Shown here: positions 52,070 to 60,768 of the stretch, in pieces
Position numbering within the stretch: the first letter of the stretch is position 1
Layout: every line of letters begins with the position of its first letter
Assembly (NCBI GenBank): GCA_019873625.1
Contig: JAIOAW010000015.1
Location: 1-64,000 of the forward strand
Reading direction: 5' to 3'
Length of the DNA: 64,000 bases
From: Chloroflexota bacterium
Lineage (GTDB): Bacteria; Chloroflexota; Anaerolineae; UBA1429
Program-made: the position numbers and the translations under genes
Notes under the pieces: generated by a model
The model's database searches: none
Told to the model about the DNA's origin: nothing
What the model saw: only the letters and a program-made list of their open reading frames with translations

Positions 52070-52887
52070 ACCCTTCCCTCAGATGTCTGTTGGGCCTGAA
52101 TCGCCTCCGGCCAACCCGTCAGGCGCAAACGGTCGGCCAGCCAATCGGCCGCGTTCGGCGCCAAGAGGCGCACCGCGTAAAAAAGGCGCCCCGCCGCCGG
52201 CATAATAACGCGCCCACGCCCCCTTTCCACCGCGCGCACCACGGCCCGGGCCACGCGCTCCGCCGGGATCTTGGCCGAAATGCGCGGCACGGCCCATCCC
52301 TCGAGCATCGGCGTATCAATGCGGCCGGGGTACACCACGGTGACCCCAATGCCCTCGCGGCGCAACTCCTGCCGTAAGACGTCTCCTAACCCCGCCAGAG
52401 CCGCCTTCGAGGCCACGTACGGGGCGTCCAAGGGAAGGGGCGTGAGGGCATCCAGCGAACTGATGAGCACCAAGTGCCCCCCTTTCTGGCGGCGCAAATG
52501 CGGCAAGGCGGCGAGGAGAACCCGCGCTGCGCCGAAATAGTTGACGGACATCGCCTCTTCGAGGCGCGGCATCGTCAATTCGGCCACGGGCGCGCGGACG
52601 TACACCCCCGCGTTGGCCACCACCACATCCAGCCGGCCCCATTGCTGGAGCACCTGCGCCACAGCCCTTTCCACCTGCCCCGTATCCCGTACATCGGCCG
52701 GCACCACGAGCGCCTCAGCGCCGCAAGCGGCGGCCTCCGCCGCCACAGCCTCGAGCGCCTCCCGCCGCCGGGCCACGAGGGCCACGCGCGCCCCTTTCTG
52801 TGCCAAAGCGAGCGCAATGGCCCGCCCCAGCCCACTGGAGGCCCCTGTAACGAGAGCCACGCGCTCCGGCCAAGCCCATCCTTTCAT
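52066..52887 (-). CDS. Short-chain dehydrogenase/reductase
   Basis: A classical SDR of 273 residues. TGASSGLGRA (residues about 15-24) binds the NAD(P) cofactor; VANAGVYVRAP is the NAG motif; ISSLDALTPLPLDAPYVASKAAL has the catalytic Ser, Tyr and Lys. RRREAL after the second strand suggests NADP(H). The C-terminal extension (RLFYAVRLLAPNAADWLADRLRL) is typical of the DHRS7-like/COG0300 branch. The substrate is unknown. The stop overlaps the start of the unrecognised 485-residue protein gene by four bases. It is divergent from the selenoprotein lipoprotein gene. Confidence 0.9.
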   Translation of the reverse strand: MKGWAWPERVALVTGASSGLGRAIALALAQKGARVALVARRREALEAVAAEAAACGAEALVVPADVRDTGQVERAVAQVLQQWGRLDVVVANAGVYVRAPVAELTMPRLEEAMSVNYFGAARVLLAALPHLRRQKGGHLVLISSLDALTPLPLDAPYVASKAALAGLGDVLRQELRREGIGVTVVYPGRIDTPMLEGWAVPRISAKIPAERVARAVVRAVERGRGRVIMPAAGRLFYAVRLLAPNAADWLADRLRLTGWPEAIQAQQTSEGRV

Positions 52888-52963
52888 CTCACCCTCCCAG
52901 CGGATCGTTTTCCAATCGGCGATAAGAGAATGCGCCCTTGTAAACCCACATCAAGAGGAAACG

Positions 52964-52992
52964 TTGCCGCCATCCGCAGGCTGTGGTATGAT
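52964..52992 (+). promoter_or_regulatory. Promoter of the selenoprotein lipoprotein gene
   Basis: TTGCCG (52964-52969) and TATGAT (52987-52992) are 17 bases apart, 38 bases before the ATG. Confidence 0.72.
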
Positions 52993-53030
52993 GCGCTCCA
53001 GTTCCCTACCTTCCCAGAAAGGATCGTGCT

Positions 53031-54170
53031 ATGCCTGCCCATCGGGCCACCTGGCGGTGGTGGATCATCTCTCTTGCCCTTTCGGCGGCCATTCTCAGCG
53101 CCTGCGCCCGACCTCAAACGGGCCAAGCAACCGGCTCCGCCACATCAGCGGCTGTGTCCTCTCCCACGGCGCCGGCCGCTACGGCGGCCTTGCCTAGCCC
53201 TACCCCCGCGCAGACGCCTACCCTTGCCCAGCCAACCCTTTACCCCACGGGCGCCACGGCGACGCGCGAACCCCCTCGCCCCACGCCCCAAAGCACCCGC
53301 GCACCGCTCACGCTCCTCATCCTCCACACCAATGACGTCAACGGCAAGGTGGACCCCTGCGGTTGAGGGGTGCCCGCGGGTGGGCTGGCCCGGCGGGCTA
53401 CAGCCATCAGGTCGCTCATCGCTAAAGAAGAGGGCCTCCCCCTCGTGCTCGATGCCGGCAGTTCTCTGATGGGCGAATGGGTTTCTCTGGCGAGCCAAGG
53501 GCGCATTACCGTGGAGGCGATGAACCAAATGGGCTACGATGCCATGGTCATCGGGCGGATGGACCTCCTCAAAGGCCTTGCCGTGGCCCAGGAGCGCGCC
53601 AAAGAGGCCACCTTCGCCGTCCTTTCGGCTAACTTGGTCTCCAAAAGCGAGGGCAAGCCCCTCTTTGACCCCTACGCCATCATCATCAAGAGGGGGGTGC
53701 GCGTCGGCGTCATTGGCCTGAGCGATGAGATGGCCCTGCGTATGCCCGGCGTCTCTGAGGTGGCCAAACTGCTCGACCCTCAGGAGACGGCGCGGCGGTA
53801 CGTTGCCGAATTGAGTGGCTATGTAGATGCCATCATCGTCCTCTCGCGGCTGGGGCTAGAGGAAGATCGAGCGCTGGCCTATGCCGTGCCGGGCATTCAG
53901 GTGATCGTGGGCGGCAAGACGCGCCAATTGATGACCGAACCCGAACGGGTGGGCAATACGATCATCGTCCAACAAGGGTACGATGGCGAATGGCTGGGCT
54001 ACCTCAAGGTAACCTTTGACGCCCAGGGCACGCCCATTTCGGCCCGCGCTATGCCCATCACGCTCACCGAAGGCTTTCCGGATGATCCGCAGGTGGCTGC
54101 CATCGTGGAGCGTTACAAGGCCCAATATCCCACGCCCACGGCGCAGCCCGCTCCCACGCCCAAGAAATAG
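53031..54170 (+). CDS. Selenocysteine-containing lipoprotein with a degenerate 5'-nucleotidase/metallophosphatase fold
   Basis: The ATG at 53031 starts a lipoprotein signal (lipidated Cys25 in ILSAC) and a long Pro/Thr/Ala linker to about residue 92. The frame then meets TGA at 53364-53366 and continues unbroken to 54170. The sequence LTLLILHTNDVNGKVDPCG-U-GVPAGGLARRATAI aligns with 5'-nucleotidase-type metallophosphatases that have Cys-Gly-Cys here, so U112 is probably selenocysteine, paired with Cys110. The parent family's metal ligands look lost: DxH reads DVN, the GNHE motif reads GRMD, SHLG reads SRLG and GHTH reads GGKTR. Total 379 residues. It is probably a redox or binding protein at the cell surface, not a phosphatase. 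A pseudogene with one nonsense codon is the alternative. Confidence 0.85.
53372..53398 (+). promoter_or_regulatory. Candidate bacterial SECIS hairpin of the lipoprotein gene
   Basis: GCCCGC (53372-53377) pairs with GCGGGC (53393-53398), and inside it GGG (53382-53384) with CCC (53389-53391) around a CTGG loop, leaving a bulge on the 5' side. It starts five bases after the UGA. The region is G-rich, so some pairing would be expected by chance. Confidence 0.5.
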
Positions 54171-54184
54171 CGCTCCGGCAGGGC

Positions 54185-54454
54185 CTAGCGGTACATCCTC
54201 CCGCGCAGGCGGTCGAGTTCCTCCTCGATGGGCCACCGCCCGAAGGCGAGGATGAGGAGGACGATGATGTTCGCAATGGGCACGAACATCAAGAGGCCCA
54301 GCGCGCCGCTGTAGCCGGCCTTGGCAAAGATCTTCCACCATATGATGATGGAAAGGATGAACACCGCCAGGCCAATGGCTATGCTGACGATCATCGCCGC
54401 CCCAAACATCCGTGGCGGCAATCCGGGGGGCAAAAGCGGATACGTCGGTCGCAT
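54185..54454 (-). CDS. Small membrane protein, DUF5684-like
   Basis: An 89-residue protein with a Pro-rich N-terminus (PTYPLLPPGLPPRM), then two hydrophobic helices (AAMIVSIAIGLAVFILSIIIWW and LGLLMFVPIANIIVLLILAF) joined by KIFAKAGYSGALG. The KAGYSG...PIANII pattern resembles DUF5684 and related small membrane proteins; the function is unknown. The ATG at 54454 has AAGGAGG upstream; an in-frame ATG at 54499 overlaps the preceding stop but lacks a ribosome site. It follows the DUF4015 lipoprotein gene on the same strand. Confidence 0.75.
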   Translation of the reverse strand: MRPTYPLLPPGLPPRMFGAAMIVSIAIGLAVFILSIIIWWKIFAKAGYSGALGLLMFVPIANIIVLLILAFGRWPIEEELDRLRGRMYR

Positions 54455-54495
54455 AGGTTGCCTCCTTCTCAAAAGCATATCGGGGCCAAATTCCG

Positions 54496-56565
54496 TCATT
54501 CTTTCGGCGGGGGCGGCGTAGGCAAACCGGGCACGAGGTCGAAGGGCTTTTCGCCAAAGATCGCCTCTTCATACTTGCCGCCGGCGTTCCAAAAGAGCCA
54601 GCCATGGCTCCCCGCGTCCTCCGCGGCTTTCATTTGCTCCAGCAACTTGCGCCTATCATAGGTCACGCCGAGCGCCGAGTAATGCTGAAGCCACGGGCGC
54701 ACAGGTGTCGTCGTGCGCCCCAGAACCTTGGCCATACTCAGGTACACCACCTCGTAGGGGTGGGCTACCGGCTGGCTGTACCCCAGGCTCCCTGGCGCGA
54801 AGGTGGCCGGGTAGAGCATAGGCGAGAGGTAATCCACATGGGCGGCGATATCCTCCACCCATTGGCCAATGCCCAAATCGCACAGGGGCTGGCGTGGGCA
54901 GTTGGGATCCGTAACCCACACCGTGAGACCATAAATATCCGCCGAGAAAAAGGCCGGCGTCTTTTGGAGCGCCGTATGGGCCGCCTCCAGGAACCCCGAG
55001 ATCGCCCCAACGCGCGACTCGAATGTGCTCTCTTGGGGGTATACGAGGTCGCGAATGCGCCCATCGGAGGGGAAGCGGATGTAATCGAATTGCACCTCGT
55101 CGAACCCCATCTCGGCCACCTCCACGGCCAGGGAGATGTTGTAATCCCACACCTCTTGGCGGAAGGGGTCCATCCATTTGGTATTTTGCCCATCCGTATA
55201 AAACGTACCATCCTGCCGCACGATGGCCCATTGGGGGCGGATCTTGACGAGGTTATCGTCTTTGAAGATGACCATCCGCGCGATGGTATAGATGCCCTTC
55301 TCGTGGCAAAGGCGCAGAACCTCCTCGAGGGGCATCACCCCATCGAAATAGGCGTCTGCCTCCTGGGCGAGGGGGTTCTTGCTCCGCCAGGCGAGGTAAG
55401 AGGCATCCCCTTTGACATCCACCACCACGGTATTCAAGAGGGGCGAGCGATCCACCAGGTCAATCAGGCCATAGACGTATTCGGGGCGCGTGAGGAGGCC
55501 AAAGGGGATATAAATCCCCCTGCTGATGAACGGCTCCAGCGTCACCTCCACCACGCCCAGTTGGGTGATGGGCACCGTCGCGCGCACATAGTTGGCGGCT
55601 TTGATGAACAGGCGTTCCGCCTCCGCCGCATCGGGCAGGTCAAGTTGGCCGGCCTCATCGGTGCGGCCCAGGCGGGGGGAGGATTCGCCCTTCTCAAAGA
55701 TCTGCACGAGGGCATTGGGCACGGGTTCCTGCGTGGCGGCATCTTTCAGCCGCACGATGAGCCGCGAGGGGCGCAAGGCCACCTGCAAAGACGGCTCTCC
55801 TTGGTAAGTGAGCGTGGCCGTGCAATACCCCGTGAGGCTGACGGCAATCCCCTCGCTGAGGCGAGGCATCAACACGGCTTGGCCGGAGGGGTCGGTCTCT
55901 GCTTCTTGGGTAGCGCTGGCCACCCGCGCGCCTGAAAGGGGCTGGCCGGTCGCCTGATCCGTTACCGAGACCGTTACGCGCCACGGTTCGAGCGTGAGGG
56001 TCAGGCTCTCTTGACCCTCTAGAGGGATAGGCGCTAAAGGCCGATGGGCCGCACTCTCGACGGTGAGCAGGTCCCCCACCTCGACGCGGCGAAGCACAAA
56101 GCGCCCTTCGGCATCTGTGGTGGCCTGGGCTGGGCCGGCGCGCAGGGGAACCCCTTCAATAGGGCGCCCACTGCCCGTCTCGAGCACCTGGCCAGAAAGC
56201 GTGCGCGGGTGAAGCGCGATGCGCAGGGCTTCTCCCTCTTGGCCCTCCTCGCGCAGGGCTGCGGCAACCTCTTCCAGGGGCAGGGTCTTGGGCAGATACC
56301 CCCGGCAGGAAACCTCCAGCGGCGCGACCTGGGCGCCCTGTATGGTGAAGGCACCCTCAGCATCCGTTTGGGCGGTGCGCTCGCCCAGGCGGACCTGAGC
56401 ATTTGCAATCGGCTCCCCCGACGGATTTTCGACCACCACCCCCGAAAGGGTCAACGCCCTCGTCAGGCGTTCGGGCTGGGCGGCCTGCTGGGGGGCCTCG
56501 GCACAGGCAGATAAGGCCATCAATAGGCCAAGTAGGGCGGCCCAGCGCGCTGCTACGCCTCTCAT
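54496..56565 (-). CDS. Lipoprotein with carboxypeptidase-regulatory repeats and a DUF4015 glycoside hydrolase-like domain
   Basis: A lipoprotein signal comes first (lipidated Cys21 in ALSAC). Residues about 38-335 carry four CarboxypepD_reg-like beta domains with repeats such as GEPIANAQVRLGERTAQTD AEGAF and GQPLSGARV. Residues about 345-675 are a DUF4015 (putative glycoside hydrolase) TIM barrel: TVVVDVKGDASYLAW, MVIFKDDNLVKIRPQWAI, MGFDEVQFDYIRFPSDG and VDYLSPMLYPATFAPG. The FDYIRFPSDG acid pair is the likely catalytic site. Length 689. It is a surface enzyme for an unknown polysaccharide. GAGGAGGGG precedes the ATG. Confidence 0.87.
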   Translation of the reverse strand: MRGVAARWAALLGLLMALSACAEAPQQAAQPERLTRALTLSGVVVENPSGEPIANAQVRLGERTAQTDAEGAFTIQGAQVAPLEVSCRGYLPKTLPLEEVAAALREEGQEGEALRIALHPRTLSGQVLETGSGRPIEGVPLRAGPAQATTDAEGRFVLRRVEVGDLLTVESAAHRPLAPIPLEGQESLTLTLEPWRVTVSVTDQATGQPLSGARVASATQEAETDPSGQAVLMPRLSEGIAVSLTGYCTATLTYQGEPSLQVALRPSRLIVRLKDAATQEPVPNALVQIFEKGESSPRLGRTDEAGQLDLPDAAEAERLFIKAANYVRATVPITQLGVVEVTLEPFISRGIYIPFGLLTRPEYVYGLIDLVDRSPLLNTVVVDVKGDASYLAWRSKNPLAQEADAYFDGVMPLEEVLRLCHEKGIYTIARMVIFKDDNLVKIRPQWAIVRQDGTFYTDGQNTKWMDPFRQEVWDYNISLAVEVAEMGFDEVQFDYIRFPSDGRIRDLVYPQESTFESRVGAISGFLEAAHTALQKTPAFFSADIYGLTVWVTDPNCPRQPLCDLGIGQWVEDIAAHVDYLSPMLYPATFAPGSLGYSQPVAHPYEVVYLSMAKVLGRTTTPVRPWLQHYSALGVTYDRRKLLEQMKAAEDAGSHGWLFWNAGGKYEEAIFGEKPFDLVPGLPTPPPPKE

Positions 56566-56601
56566 CGTCGTTTGCCCCTCCTCGAATACGGTGTGGGTGC
56601 C

Positions 56602-56630
56602 ATTATATCACGCGAAGGGCGCACGACCAA
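56602..56630 (-). promoter_or_regulatory. Promoter of the DUF4015 lipoprotein gene
   Basis: On the minus strand TTGGTC (56625-56630) and a perfect TATAAT (56602-56607) are 17 bases apart. Confidence 0.65.
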
Positions 56631-56684
56631 GGCAATTAGAGCGCGAATCGCCAACCCTCCCTTGGGATGAGGGTGGAGCGCGAG

Positions 56685-56740
56685 GCGGGCCGGGAGGCCC
56701 GCGCTCCATTCGGCCCTCTCCCGCATTGAGTGGGAGAGGG
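56685..56740. repeat. Dispersed palindromic repeat, copy 3
   Basis: In the gap between the divergent DUF4015 and M50 genes, GCGGGCCGGGAGGCCCGC with its GCTCCAT extension lies at 56685-56709, and the inverted repeat CCCTCTCCC/GGGAGAGGG at 56714-56740. These match copies 1 and 2. Confidence 0.75.
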
Positions 56741-56777
56741 TCAGGGTGAGGGTGGGGTGCGCGATGGGCGCAGGGCA

Positions 56778-56806
56778 TTGCCAAGCGAGGCCACCTGTGC
56801 TATAGT
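56778..56806 (+). promoter_or_regulatory. Promoter of the M50 protease operon
   Basis: TTGCCA (56778-56783) and TATAGT (56801-56806) are 17 bases apart. The predicted start near 56813 excludes the ATG at 56807 and supports the one at 56828. Confidence 0.78.
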
Positions 56807-56827
56807 ATGCCCGCGAAAGGAACGCGA

Positions 56828-57952
56828 ATGGGCGATCTAACCGAATCCTTTTGGGCCTCGCTCATTGAACCCAGCCTACAGTGGATCCTTCCTCTCCTCC
56901 ACGGCGTTTTTGCCGTGGAAGATGTTACCGTTAGCCCAGGCCCCAGGCGCGGCCTCCGCCTGAGGGGGCGCTTCCTTATCGATACGGAAGAGGCCTTTAC
57001 CCGGCTGTGGCCCATCGTCCGCGCGAGGGGATTCACCCTGCGCTTTCGCCCGGAAGGAGATCGGGCGGCCATCCTCCTCACCGAGGGGATCATCCAGCCC
57101 ACGCCGAACAATCGCTGGCTGCCGCCTCTGCTCGCCGTGCTGACGGTCCTCAGCATCCTGGGCACTTCCATCTACTTCTGGCACGGCGAGGATCTCAGCC
57201 GCGAGACCTTTCCCGCTCATCTTTGGGAAGGCGTGGAATTCACAGTGAGCCTGCTCGCGATCCTCTTGGCACACGAACTCGGCCACTATTTTATGGCGCG
57301 GCACTTTGGCGTGGCCGTCACGCTGCCCTACCTGATTCCCTTCCCGCTGAGCCTTTTTGGCACGATGGGCGCCATCATCCGCATCAAAGACATCCCGCCC
57401 AACCGGCGCGCCCTCCTGATGATCGGTGCGGCGGGGCCGTTGGCCGGGGTCATCGTGGGCATTCCCATCCTCCTCTTGGGCATCAGCCTCTCCAAGGTGC
57501 AGCCCCTGCCGCCTGGGGGCGGATACCTCCTGGAGGGGAACTCGATTCTGTACGGCATGCTCAAATACCTCGTCCATGGGCAATGGCTGCCCTCCGCCGG
57601 CGTGGATATGGATATGCACCCCATCGCCTTCGCGGGGTGGGCAGGGCTATTCGTCACCTCGCTCAACCTCATCCCCGCCGGCCAGTTGGATGGCGGCCAT
57701 GCCGCCAGGGCGCTCTTGGGAGATAAGGCGCGCTTCCTCACCTGGGGCCTCATCCTCGTGCTGGCCCTTTTGGGGTTCCTTTGGCAGGGTTGGTGGCTAT
57801 GGGCTATGCTCATCTTTCTCTTTTCCTTGCGCCAGGTGGAACCTCTGGACGCCCTTTCTCCCCTCAAACGCCGAGAGTTGGCCATCGCGGCGATCCTGCT
57901 CGTCCTGTTCGTGCTCACCTTTACACCCATCCCCTTGCGCGTCGTGCTCTAG
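56828..57952 (+). CDS. Site-2 protease family (M50) membrane metallopeptidase
   Basis: An intramembrane zinc protease of 374 residues. HELGH at about residues 149-153 is the zinc motif, in the helix TVSLLAILLAHELGHYF, and LIPAGQLDGGHAARALLG is the second ligand motif (Asp). Eight or so hydrophobic segments follow a soluble N-terminal domain with no recognised homology (about residues 1-90). The build resembles EGY/site-2 protease types without a PDZ domain. AAAGGA precedes the ATG. It is the first gene of a plus-strand run of five closely spaced genes. Substrates are unknown. Confidence 0.9.
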   Translation: MGDLTESFWASLIEPSLQWILPLLHGVFAVEDVTVSPGPRRGLRLRGRFLIDTEEAFTRLWPIVRARGFTLRFRPEGDRAAILLTEGIIQPTPNNRWLPPLLAVLTVLSILGTSIYFWHGEDLSRETFPAHLWEGVEFTVSLLAILLAHELGHYFMARHFGVAVTLPYLIPFPLSLFGTMGAIIRIKDIPPNRRALLMIGAAGPLAGVIVGIPILLLGISLSKVQPLPPGGGYLLEGNSILYGMLKYLVHGQWLPSAGVDMDMHPIAFAGWAGLFVTSLNLIPAGQLDGGHAARALLGDKARFLTWGLILVLALLGFLWQGWWLWAMLIFLFSLRQVEPLDALSPLKRRELAIAAILLVLFVLTFTPIPLRVVL

Positions 57953-57978
57953 AGGGCGCCAAGGCGAGGAGTCAAGGC

Positions 57979-59838
57979 ATGTTTGAACGAGGCTTTACCT
58001 GGAAGAACGCGCTCATCGCCCTTGGCGCTTCGGCGTTGGTCATCATCGGGATGGCCCTTATCGTGTATGTGGCCGTGGCGCGCAACCGCATCACCCCGCC
58101 GCGCACCCCCACGCCCACGCGCCCCCATACCGCCGTGAGTTCACTCCCCACCACCCAGATCATCGCCGTGACGGAAACGCCCGTCCCCCTTGATACGGCC
58201 CTGGGTACCGTGCGCGAATATTCGCCCGGCGCGCTCATCATCGTCATCACGCCCTCCGAGGGGAACGTCGAGCAGATCATCGTGCCGGAGAACATCGAGG
58301 TCGTTTGGTCGAACGGCCAGCGCGCTTCCCCCCGCGAGATCGCGCCCGGTCAGGTGATCTTTGCCGAGGGGGATCTCGACGCGTTGGGGCGCCTGGTGGC
58401 GAAACGCATCACCATCGTACAGGCCGCCCCCAAGATCACGGTTACGGCCTCCCCCTCTCCTACCGAAACGCAGGTGCCCGTCGTGCCCAAACAGGCCTGG
58501 GTGGGCGAGTACTTTGCCAACAAGGCCCTGGCCGGGGAGCCGGCGCTCATTCGCCAAGATGCGGCCATTGATTTCCAATGGGGCCTCGGCTCGCCGGCGC
58601 CCGAAGTGCCCGCAGACAACTTTTCGGTGCGCTGGCGGAGTCGCTGGCCGCTCGAAAAGGGCCTGTATGACTTTTTCTCCTATTCCGATGATGGCGTGCG
58701 CCTGTGGGTGGATGGCGTCTTGGTCATTGACCAGTGGCGAGACCAGCCCCCCACCCTGGCCACCGGCCAAATCTCCCTCGATACCGGCGAGCATATAATC
58801 CAGGTCGAATACTATGAGAGCGGCGAGGGGGCGGAGGTGCGCGTCTGGTGGGAGATGAAGGCTGCCTACCCCCATTGGCGCGGAGAGTATTTCAATAACC
58901 CCAACCTAGAGGGCCAGCCCGCCCTGGTGCGCGGCGATGAGACGCTTTCCCTCGATTGGGGCGCGGCCGCCCCTGCACCTGGCGTCAACGCCGATCACTT
59001 TTCGGCGCGGTGGACCCGCACCCTCACCCTCGAAGAGGGCGCCTACCGCTTCAAGGCCCGCGCCGATGATGGCGTGCGCGTGTGGGTGGGCAACCGCTTG
59101 CTCATTGATGAATGGCACCCCTGCCAGCCCGAGACGTACGAAGGCTACATTTGGCTCGACGGCACCCCCCATGAGGTGCGCGTGGAGTATTTCGAATTGA
59201 CGGGAGACGCCCGATTGCACGTCTGGTGGGAACGTTTGACCGCCTTTAGCGGTTGGCGCGGCGAGTATTTCCCCAACACCGAACTGAAGGGGCCCCCGAT
59301 GTTCGTGCGCGACGACCGCGAGATCTTGTTCGATTGGCAAAAGGGTTCGCCGGGCTACGGTATGCCCAACGACAATTTCTCGGTGCGGTGGGTCCGAACC
59401 GTTTCGTTCGAAGCGGGCGACTATCTCTTTTGGGCCTTGGCCGATGACGGCATTCGCATCTATCTCGATAACACCCTCATCGTAGATGCCTGGAGAGATT
59501 CGCCCGTGGAACGCTACGAGGGCACGGCCACCCTCTCTCGTGGGGAGCACCGCATCACGGTGGAATATTACGAGCGCGGCGGAGATGCCTCCGTACAGGT
59601 GGCCTGGGAACGGCGCGGTACGCCGACGCCTTCCCCCAGCCCCTCGCCCAGCGCCACGGCCTCACCTTCGGCAACGGCAACTCTGGCGCCGCCCACGCCG
59701 ACGCCCACCGCAACCGCTACGCTCGCGCCTACGGTGCCGCCTTCACCCACACCCACCGAGGCGCCGACGCCTACAGAAACGCCCTCGCCCACCGAGGCCC
59801 CGACGGAGACACCCACCCCCACGCCTAGCGGGGGATGA
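57979..59838 (+). CDS. Membrane-anchored protein with three PA14 domains
   Basis: A 619-residue surface protein. A membrane segment spans about residues 13-33 (LIALGASALVIIGMALIVYV), then a Pro/Thr linker and a small beta domain. Three PA14-like domains follow at about residues 170-300, 303-440 and 440-575, each opening W(R/V)GEY and containing FSxRW, YxFxxxxDDGxRxWVDxxLxIDxW and HxxxVEYYE. PA14 domains bind carbohydrate or other ligands. The last about 70 residues are a Thr/Ser/Pro-rich tail. Spacing to the protease gene is 26 bases, and to the formamidase gene 18. Confidence 0.9.
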   Translation: MFERGFTWKNALIALGASALVIIGMALIVYVAVARNRITPPRTPTPTRPHTAVSSLPTTQIIAVTETPVPLDTALGTVREYSPGALIIVITPSEGNVEQIIVPENIEVVWSNGQRASPREIAPGQVIFAEGDLDALGRLVAKRITIVQAAPKITVTASPSPTETQVPVVPKQAWVGEYFANKALAGEPALIRQDAAIDFQWGLGSPAPEVPADNFSVRWRSRWPLEKGLYDFFSYSDDGVRLWVDGVLVIDQWRDQPPTLATGQISLDTGEHIIQVEYYESGEGAEVRVWWEMKAAYPHWRGEYFNNPNLEGQPALVRGDETLSLDWGAAAPAPGVNADHFSARWTRTLTLEEGAYRFKARADDGVRVWVGNRLLIDEWHPCQPETYEGYIWLDGTPHEVRVEYFELTGDARLHVWWERLTAFSGWRGEYFPNTELKGPPMFVRDDREILFDWQKGSPGYGMPNDNFSVRWVRTVSFEAGDYLFWALADDGIRIYLDNTLIVDAWRDSPVERYEGTATLSRGEHRITVEYYERGGDASVQVAWERRGTPTPSPSPSPSATASPSATATLAPPTPTPTATATLAPTVPPSPTPTEAPTPTETPSPTEAPTETPTPTPSGG

Positions 59839-59856
59839 CGTCTGAGGAGGTGGCAG

Positions 59857-60768
59857 ATGCTCCATCGTTTCGAGCCAACCCATTTTTACAATTCGTTCGG
59901 CCCTCACCCGCCTGCTTTCGAGGTGAGCGATGGCGATACCCTCCTCACCTGGACGCTTGATGCCCGTGGGAAAGACGCCCAAGGCCACCAACGCGCCCAG
60001 CGCGGCAACCCGCTCACCGGGCCAATCTTTGTGCGAGGGGCATCCCCGGGGGATGTACTCGAGGTGACCCTCGAAGAGATTCGCCCCAACCGCCGTTACG
60101 GGTTCTGCGGCCGCTACGTCGCCCCGCACACGGTCAACCCTTATTACGTGCCGAGATTGCCCATCACGGAAGAACTCGCCGAGTGGGACGTGGATGCCTC
60201 ACAAGGGGTGGCTCGGCTCATCTCGCCGGAGGGTCGCCTGGCGGCCAAGGTTTGGCCGCTTGACCCGATGCTTGGCTGCATCGGCGTGGCGCCCCCCTAT
60301 AAGCAGGCCATCGCCACGAGCACATCGGGCACATATGGAGGGAATATGGATTACCGCGGCCTGCGTGCGGGGGCAGTGGTCTATTTTCCCGTCTATGAGC
60401 CGGGGGCGCTCCTCTTTATCGGCGATGGGCACGCCTTGCAGGGCGATGGCGAACTCGTGGGGATGGGCATCGAGATTTCGATGGATGTGCGGCTGACGGT
60501 GCGCGTCCTCAAAGGGAAGCGCATCGGCTGGCCGCGTGGCCAGGATGCCGAGAGCATCTTTACCCTCGGCAACGCCCGCCCTTTGGAGGAAGCCCTCCAA
60601 TACGCCACTACCGAGATGCTCCACTGGCTGCAGGAGGATTACGGCCTGAACGCCGTCGAGGCGAGCATCCTCCTGGGGCAGTGCGGGCGTTACGAGGTGG
60701 GCAACGTGTTTGACCCGGCCTATACTATGGTCTGCAAGGTCGCCAAGAGAGACCTCCCGCATGGCTGA
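59857..60768 (+). CDS. Acetamidase/formamidase family protein
   Basis: A 303-residue FmdA/AmdA-type hydrolase. The N-terminus (DGDTLLTWTLDARG), GPIFVRGASPGDVLEVTLEEI, GCIGVAPP, TSTSGTYGGNMDYRGLRAGAVVYFPVYEPGALLFIGDGHALQGDGE and ATTEMLHWL are the family's metal- and substrate-site segments. Such enzymes cleave formamide or acetamide to ammonia and the acid; some homologues act on other amides. It lies between the PA14 gene and a glycosyltransferase, whose ATG overlaps its stop by eight bases. Confidence 0.92.
   Translation: MLHRFEPTHFYNSFGPHPPAFEVSDGDTLLTWTLDARGKDAQGHQRAQRGNPLTGPIFVRGASPGDVLEVTLEEIRPNRRYGFCGRYVAPHTVNPYYVPRLPITEELAEWDVDASQGVARLISPEGRLAAKVWPLDPMLGCIGVAPPYKQAIATSTSGTYGGNMDYRGLRAGAVVYFPVYEPGALLFIGDGHALQGDGELVGMGIEISMDVRLTVRVLKGKRIGWPRGQDAESIFTLGNARPLEEALQYATTEMLHWLQEDYGLNAVEASILLGQCGRYEVGNVFDPAYTMVCKVAKRDLPHG

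Noticed and set aside
53370-54170. A separate gene starting at GTG 53370
   Set aside because: It lacks a ribosome site and a signal peptide, and would begin in the middle of the conserved PCG-x-GVPAGGLARR motif. Reading through the UGA fits better.
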